From Gyrodactylus bullatarudis (Eukaryota > Platyhelminthes > Monogenea > Gyrodactylidea > Gyrodactylidae), in assembly GCA_012064415.1 (NCBI GenBank), contig SSNU01000106.1, positions 62,001 to 126,000 of the forward strand: a stretch of DNA of 64,000 nt, written 5' to 3'. Below are positions 52,501-61,500 of this stretch, piece after piece. The notes under the pieces were generated by a model. That model had not been told where the DNA came from and did not search any database. It worked only from the letters and a program-made list of their open reading frames with translations. Both the position numbers and the translations under genes were made by a program. The first letter of the stretch is position 1, and each line of letters starts with the position of its first letter.

Positions 52501-55500
52501 GTCAATTTCACACATGATGACCCGAGATAAATTAAATTTTTCACAAAGGTTTTGATTTATTTTACCTCTCTGCTCCAAAATTCCAACCAATCAGCGTTGA
52601 GCACTCATTAGCCAATAAGGAATAAGCAGTTTTTGGCCTCATCCTCACCTCAAGACCAAATTCCAATTATTAAGAGATTTTATCAAAAAAGAATTGGATA
52701 TCAAAATGACAGAATTCCTATTAGAATGGAATCGGGAACTGATTCAAGAAAAGAAGAAAATTATTCTTTTCATGGATAATGCTTCATCGCATACAGTGAG
52801 AGAAGATGTTGTTTTAAGAAATATTAAAATAAGCGATTTAATTCTTACTCTAGATTCACTATTTGCTACCAAACTGCACCACTGTTTGTCAACCCCTTGA
52901 TGCAGGCATAATAAGGTCCTTTAAATGCAATTATAGACGACTTTTAAATTTGAGAATTTACAAAAACAAAATTAAGATAAATGAGGTCAAGAAGAAAATA
53001 ATTTAGAAATATGTAAGAAAATATATTTAGAACCAAATGCGCATTTCTCAAAGGATCATCAGTGGTCTCTCTTTGAAAATGATAAAATTAAAGTTTGAAT
53101 GAAAAATAATAATTTACAATTTACAAAGAAATAGTATAAGTTATAGAATATAAGGGTCATGAATAGAAATAAGAATATTATGTAAGCTGAAAAAACACCA
53201 AAAACTCTTCAATAAATAGCAACAGTGAAGACAAAAAGGTGAAAAAGCTCACATAGGCCATGGTAGTTGAAGATTAAATGAATAATTCTTTTGAACACAC
53301 AAATTAGGTTTATACATGTTGATGAAAAATTTCTCCTTCACCCACACATCTGTGCTGTCATCCCCTGGATTTTTGTAAGATGTTTATCATTTTGAATAAA
53401 AATTATTTATTTTCAGTTGAAACGCACGAAATGTTGATTCGCATTAAATGATAGGACAGAGGGGAGAGGAGGTTTCTGATTGTGTCATTGATTGACAGAT
53501 TATAATACAAATACATGTAGTGATCATGAGTCATGACGTAATGTAGTGGGAAAATCTTAACACATTAGGAATGTTATTTTAACCTCTGACTTAAAACACC
53601 AGAGGGGGTCCAGCATTCTGTCTATCCATTTTGGTTATCGATTTTTTTGGTTCAAATTTTGTTTCTCAAACTATTCTAGCAAATCTCGTGATTATGATTA
53701 GATTTTTTGAAATAACACATAAAATTTTATACTCTATCGAATGGTGTAAGTCTCTTAATGTAAAAAGTTGAAATAACAGAGTTATTCTATCTTTCTTATT
53801 ATACCTCTTAGACAATTTTTTGTTAGTGCATTGAAAAGAGGAGAAAATTCCCTTTCGAATGATATATAATGAGCAAAACCAAGTTAAAGTATATTAATTT
53901 TAAGAAGGTTTAAAGAATTGAGGATGAGGTGAAAAACTGCTTATTCCTTATTGGCTAATGAGTGCTCAACGCTGATTGGTTGGAATTTTGGAGCAGAGAG
54001 GTAAAATAAATCAAAACCTTTATGAAAAATTTAATTTATCTCGGGTCATCATGTGTGAAATTGACTGTATCATAATGAATCATAAATGAAATGTTAATGA
54101 ATAAAATAAGTCTAATATGAAAGGATATTTTAGTATTCTTGTATAGAAAATTTCTCGTTGGTACGGCAATTTCATTAACCAGATTTCAAGTTTTCAAATC
54201 TAACAAAATGTTTATTTAATTTTTGAAAAATTTAATCTACAATGTCAACATTAATATTTTCTAGGTTGAATTTGAATTAAAAACAACCATGCGAGTAGCA
54301 GATGTTTCCCAATTATTTCTGAACTGGTTCAATGAGACATATCCATTTGAGGGACAAAAAAATGATCAACGCTGCCAAAGAAATTTCGGCATTTACCTTG
54401 AACTTATCGGCTATCCTGAATTATTTTTGATGCCAGATGACTTTTATATTTTCGATATCTTTCGGTCAATTCAAGATTTCAACAATCATAGTGAGAAAAT
54501 CATAACATAAATTAACAAAAGTTCAGATCTATTGGTCAATATTTTCTCAGTCTCTCATTGGTTGAGATAAGTTTCACTTCGAATCAAGTCTAATGACTTA
54601 GTCTATAGTTCAATGTTTTCCTTTTTTCTATCACTACATATAGTTTGAGTCAACATTTTTCAGTCTCTCATTTTAAGATTCTTATTTTTCTTTCCACAAG
54701 AAGTCGAAACGAGAAATATTTTCGACCAATACTCTCTCATTGTCGCAAAAAGAATCTGGATCAATGTAGTACCAGGTCAGGATTTACACATGGATTACCT
54801 ATTCCACTATCCACATGTGAGGATTCCTATCGATTTCATTCAAATTAATTCCTTAGTCTAGCCTTACAAGAAAATTTCCAAAATTTCTAAAATCATCAAT
54901 CGATATGATGAAATTAATCTCCAAGTATTTCAACATCATCCCACCAAATTTCACTTCAAAATACCTTTTAAACAAAATTGTGAAAATTTTTAAATTAAAA
55001 ACGTTCTTTGAGCAATTCATGAAAAATGATAGAAATTGCAACTATTGAAGAAAAAATTTTAATGGGATTTGAGTCATTTTCGCAATTTATTGTAAGAAAT
55101 AATGTAAATTCAAGTTAAATTTAGGAAAATAAAAAAACCGTTTTTAATTTTAAAATTTTGTTTGTCTTATTCAAGAAGCATAAAAAGGTATTTCGAAGCG
55201 AAATTTGGTGGGATGATGTTGAAATACTTGGAGATTAATTTCATTATATCGATTGGGAATTTTAGAAATTTTGGAAATTTTCCTTTAAGTCTAGTCTATA
55301 CCTTTTGCCCACGAAACTCGAAAGTCGTTTTCTTCAAACTCATAAATAATTTTTTCAATGTCAGAATATACAATTATGTACAAGAATCATAATGTTATTG
55401 TATAGAGAAATGTATACAATGTCTATGCAGGTATATAATTAATAGTATGACGGAGTATTAGTCCATTCATTCATTGAAAAATAATTACAGTTCAAAATAA

Positions 55501-58500
55501 TATTTTAATTTTTCAATATAAAAAATATAAAATATAAAAACATTGTCCATTGAACCAATTTCTCAAAGATGAAATTGAAACTGTATCATTATACAATCTC
55601 TGATATTCATTGCAGCAATCTTGAAGAGTAGCAGTTGTATTTGATTCCACAAAATTAAAAATACTCTGAACTCATCAGTTTTTTTCACATTATTTCGTCC
55701 TTCTCGAGGAAGTGATTCTTCTCTATTACTTCGTACCCATCCATACGCTGTAGAATAAGGAACATTGGATAACTTTGCTAATTCTTGCCAATTTCCATCA
55801 TTTTGGTAGAGTTGAACAATTCTCTTTCTCATAGCTTCATCATGTCTAGGCATCTTCTTGATAAACAATGAAGAAGAAAAAGTACCCATGATTCAAGTAA
55901 TGTATGCTAGTATATGCAAATATTTACAAACAAAAGTAACTCGGACATCCTTAATTAAGTCAATCATATTTTGTCTAGTACTTGACCTTAAAAGTTAACA
56001 TTGTAACTCGTAGATGTAACACCCCCTTTTTACTTTATGACATTGAAAAAAATATTTATGAGTTTGAAGAAAACGACTTTCGAGTTTCGTGTGCAAAAGG
56101 TATAGTCATTAAAGTCATGTAAAAATATGGTTTTTATTCTTGTAGGAAGTCAGTAGTTTCCTTTCAGGCCAAGGAAACTACTCGCAGGAGGAAACAGCTC
56201 AAATTGCTGCCTGTATCTCCCTGCTCGAAGACTATGACTCGCCTATTGAAAAAAGGTAAGCAAACCCTTCTGAAATTAACCTTTGTCTCAAATCATAAAG
56301 ATTATCCATCAAGTTTAGATTTGACGAATCTCATTCCAATGAGTGCTCTCAGGGATAATTCTTCTCAGTCTGGTTGGTTATATGTGAGTTTAATTTGGGT
56401 AAAAGCAAACTTGTTTCTCTATATTCTACAAAGCTCAAAGTTGATAAATTGTATCTTGTTTATTAAATACTGGGCCAAGGGTAGGAACTGATTGTAATAT
56501 TCATTCATTGCGCGTTTTAGGAGAAATGGATAAAATCAAATAATAGAAATTTTGTCAATAATCACTAGGGCCTCAAAAATGCAAAAAAGCATATTTTAAA
56601 TTCGAGTATTTTTTAATCTAAACACTCTGTGATATTTATAATTGTTGTCATATTTTATGTTTTGATTTTATGAATGATTTATTAAAGTATTGTGTTAAAC
56701 TGATAGATTCACGGTCTATTTCAGTCTTTCAGTTCGGGTTATAAATAAGGTACAAATTCAAAACAATTGATAAAACTCGATTGAATGTTTGTTAATGACA
56801 AATTTTATACAAATTTTTGTCATCTGGCAGTGGATTTTTGTTGATATTTTTTAAATTGGTGTACAAATTCTAATTCTTACACAAAAGTAGAATGAAAAAA
56901 TATCGTTAGTTTGAAATTCTAGAACGAGGTCAGAACTGTTTCTATTACATTCCAAACCTTATATTAGGCTTCGATGGAATTTCGTAACACCGCCAGTAAT
57001 TTTGTTTAAATAATCTTTGAGTTATTCCAAAATTATTTCATCATGTCTGGCTAAGATCTGCCAACGGTTCTGGTATGAGATGGAAAAGATCGAGCCCTTC
57101 CATTGGTTGATATTGCGTGCGTGGGCACAAGTATCGCTAAAATTAAAAACCTTGTACCAGGAACTATACTCGTAAACAGTCAAGTTGCATTTTCAAATCG
57201 AATTCTTAATCTTACATTTTTAAGAATCTTAGTGAATAATTGGCTCAATTTGAGGATTACTTTACACTAAAAACTAAAGTTGGTTGGAATGAAGTTGGGA
57301 ATCTATAATTTTTACAGAAATCTCGAGTTTTTCATTCAAGAATTCGAATTTGTTGATATTTTTTGGAATCCTACTCATGTTGCCCACTTTTACGATTTGA
57401 AAAAAGAAAATTATTTTTATGAAAAATATGGTAATTTTTCAAAATCTCATTTTTTTCGAACTTTGAGCTGAAAATTTTGTTTTTTTTAAGTGAGAGGCTG
57501 ATCGAAAGAGTTTATTCAGGATCAAGATTAGATCACATTATCGACAGTTTCCCCATTTTCAAGAGATTTTGAATCATCGAAATTACATTGATTTTCAAGT
57601 ACTGAAAATGATCAAAAAATCGAAATTCCGCTCCCAAACGGTAATGTGATTATGCATCAGATCAGATTCAGTTCAAATCAACAAAAATTTTCAATGGGAT
57701 TTTGGCGCCAAATGGGAATTTGAAAAATGACCATATTTTTCATAAAATTTTTTTTTCAGAATTTTTTTCTTCAAATCGTACATGTAGGCAACATGAGTAG
57801 GATTCCAAAAAATCTTTAATATATTCGAATTCTTGATAAAAACATCGAGATTTTTGTAAAAATCATAGATTTCCAATTTCATATCAATTCGCTTTATGAC
57901 GTATTAACGAATTAAAACCAAGATAGTTTTATCAAGAAATTCTTGTTTCTTTCTAGCGTCTAAATAACATTCGTATGCAAATAATAGAAGAGTTGACACC
58001 ATGGCAAAAATCAGAAAACTTTGAATATACCTTTGTTGACTCTACAACAGTTATGGCACCGTCTAGTGAAGAAGGTCGTGATATTATTCTGAAGAATATT
58101 CTCAAATTCTCCATGAAACTGTTCATCGGCAAGGTGACCTTTGGATGTCAGTATTTTGATGTACAAGTGAGATATGAAAAGTTGATCAAAATTCCCATTA
58201 AATCTTATCACTCGACCCCTAAACTTCTTAGGATTAGATTATTAGCTTGGTCAAAGTTATTTTCCCACATAATAATAATTCGAGACATATTCCTTTTTTA
58301 TTTCATTCTTAGCTTTATGCCTTTTTGCCCCCAAATTAACGACGTTGAGTATTATCATTGACCAACAAATAAACTGATAAGAACTGCTGCGAGCTATTAC
58401 ACTATAGAATTTATGGAATATTCTGGTTAAATAGATGATCTTTATAAATTTTAGTATACAAACAGTCCAATGGCTGAAAAAAATCTAACGCTCGGCATCA

Positions 58501-61500
58501 ACTGGATGGGTTTATTCATCATCAATAACGGAGTGAGTTCATCCTACTAATGTGAAAGTAATCCGCGTATATTTGGAAATTATTATAGTACTCAGTAGTA
58601 CTTCCTTGTCATATAAAATAATTTTTCATTTTTCCATGAATGAGAAAATTTCCTCGACCAAAATTAACCATAATATATATATGTTACAGGGAATCTGGAA
58701 ACTCGGTTTCTGGAATCCTTACTCGAGTTATTCATAGTTACAGGGAATCTAGAATCTCAAGGAAGTCTTAAGAATCCCTAATTTTCTAGGTAATCTGGAA
58801 ACTCGGTTTCTAGAATCCCTAGCAAGTTAAGAAATCTAGATTCCCTGTAACTATGAATAACTCGAGTAGGGATTCCAGAAACCGAGTTTCCAGATTACCT
58901 AGCTAACTAGGGAGTCTTAAGACTATCAGGGAGTCCTACGATCAATGTGTACACTTTGAACAGTGTATACAATATTAAACATAGTATACACTGCGCACAA
59001 AAATGAACAATGTGTATACTCGGTGTACACATTGCCAAAAGTTTACAAATTTTTCATAAGGTCTAATGAGCAATGTGGAAAATTTAACTTTTTAAGAGTT
59101 AGGAAATTGTATTTTGAATAATTTTATCAGGAATCTTTACTAATTATTATCACAAGCTGATTTTACTACAGAGGAATGACTCTTGAATCTGATTTTGAGA
59201 TGCTCCTTTTTTTAGTCTTAAATAAACATGTTTTTGAACTTCAAAACTAACAAAGTAGCTTCTCAAGAACGAAAAAAATGAACATATTATATTTTAAAAA
59301 GTCAGTTCTTTCGAGGAAAATTCACTTCCCTTGACATTTTTTTATCAGTCCAGAAGAAATTCCCAAAAAAGAGATTCCTCTGAGAACAGCATCGAGGATG
59401 AATTCAAACTGCGATGGCCAAGGAATGTTAAAATGCAATTTTCAAGGTGGTTGTCAAACAACAGATCTCAATGCTTAAAAAATAACAGATTATGTACATC
59501 TAAATTCCACAAAAGTTTAGCTTGTAATAACAAATAAATTTTCCTAAAGAATCAATAATGTTTATTTAAGACTAAAAAAAGGAGCATCTCAAAATCAGAT
59601 TCAAGAGTCATTCCTCTGTAGTAAAATCAGCTTGTGATAATAATTAGTAAAGATTCCTGATAAAATTATTCAAAATACAATTTCCTAACTCTTAAAAAGT
59701 TAAATTTTCCACATTGCTCATTAGACCTTATGAAAAATTTGTAAACTTTTGGCAATGTGTACACCGAGTATACACGAGTTTGGTTGATTGAATCAAATTT
59801 TTCGAAAATAATATCAATGATTAAGAAAACAATCCAACATTGTAAGGTCCCTAATTGGAACTTTTTATATAATTTTAGCTGAATAGTTTGTAAAACTTGT
59901 TACCAGGTTTCAAGAATAATTAGTTTGAGATCGAAATATGAATTTCTGCATATTATCAGAAAAGGTCAAATGGTTTTAGATAGTAAAAGAGTAGTCCTTC
60001 AAATATTCCTCATTTAAAGAATAGACGTGAATCAACAAATGAAAATACGTGATGAGAAGAAATTGATAGTAAGATCACTAACTAGTTATTCCTGAAACTC
60101 GGTAACAAATTTGACGAACTATTGAGGTAAAATCCTTACGTAAAATTAATACTGTTGGCTGAATTTCAACACTTGATAGGTCTTATTCTCTGGAATCCAT
60201 GAGTTTCGCATTACACTGTATAAGAAGTCTCATTTTCAGACCCTACACAATTGGATTGTTTGATAAAAAATCTTCATAGCCTTAACTAAGCCTTATTTAA
60301 TTCAAATTTATTTCAGTCAGCCAAACTTATTACCGAGAATCAAGATCAACAAACTATATTTTAAAGCTGAATATCTTGAAACCTGGTAACAAGTTTATCA
60401 AACTATTCCGTTAGTCTTAAGATTACCTGATAGTCTTAAGACTATCAAGAGTAACAAGACTAACGGTAACATATACACTGTTCAAAGTGTACACATTGGT
60501 CTTAACATATATAATTATGCTTAGTCACGTGAGCTCGAATACGAAAAGTCGAAGTTCAGGGGAGTAGACAAATTTTCGAAGAAAATAAGTTTTGATTCTC
60601 AGCATGACTGAGAACATGTTTAGCATGTATTTAAGTATCCAGTTTGTTGTTATAAAGTAAGCCGAGATCATTGATTTGGCTAACAACAAAAGGAGTGAGG
60701 GGTCTGGTGTCAGTGATATTTTTGGAGATAAATTCACGATTTTGAATTACTATGATTGAGAGAACCAAGGTGAATGAATCAATCTACAGTTCTTTGTTTT
60801 ATTAAAATACACAGTGTCATGCACTGTTTTTACATAAAACTCAATAACTGAGTGATGCAAATAATTCTTTTAGAATTTCGACTCTTTCAATCTGACTGAG
60901 TCCTTGTCAGGATCGAGTAACGAAAGTTATTAAGAGTTTGATTGGAACTGGCTTGAGTGTGTTTTTAATGATGGACAATGGAAAAGGTTGGCCATATGCA
61001 GTGCAGTATTCTGTAGCTTTGAGACAAACTTTGATCTAAAAAACAAGTCTGACTCTGTAATACTGGATTTTTACTTGGACTTTAGCTTAAAAGATAAAGA
61101 TTTTTGGCCTTTAGATTCGAGCTAATCAGAGGGATATTTTGGTCGAGGAAAAATGCCCATTTCCTTAGGTTGATTGAAGAGAACATGATGGATTTTTATA
61201 ATTTTTAGCAAATACTCCAGTCGATTAGCTATCCATCGATCAAAACTGTACAAATTGTCAAGAAGAAAGTTCAACAAAATTCTCCTGCGGAGAAAATTGT
61301 AAGTTTTTCGGCTATTTGCTCATTTGATAGAGAGTTAAATTTGAGAATAAAATCCTTTTGAATTAAATTTTAAATTCTGTTTTGATATAGATAATTTCAT
61401 TTGAAAATTATAATTTTTAAATCCGCGCCAACAAATTTTGAATGAATTTTTAAGCAATCTATATGACTTTTCGAATGAGAATCGTTCTGATAGTTATTTA

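Larger units (their letters stand above)
52501..54067 (+). mobile_element. pogo/Tigger-like DNA transposon with long inverted repeats
   Basis: Ends CAGTCAATTTCACACATGAT with inverted repeats of about 152 bp (52501-52652, 53916-54067, few mismatches), flanked by TA (52499-52500, 54068-54069). CAG-T ends plus a TA duplication plus a DDE_1-like coding remnant indicate the pogo branch of Tc1/mariner. It hosts an older or nested PLE fragment at 53030-53380. Located in myosin intron 51463-54264. Confidence 0.9.

Noticed and set aside
52694..52900. Intact DDE transposase gene
   Set aside because: The third catalytic block is only readable after a frameshift near 52860 and the N-terminal half is missing.
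57280..57471. Small protein encoded at 57280-57471 and its near twin on the minus strand at 57691-57882
   Set aside because: The two similar proteins come from opposite arms of one inverted repeat; the frames are open by symmetry, with no independent support.
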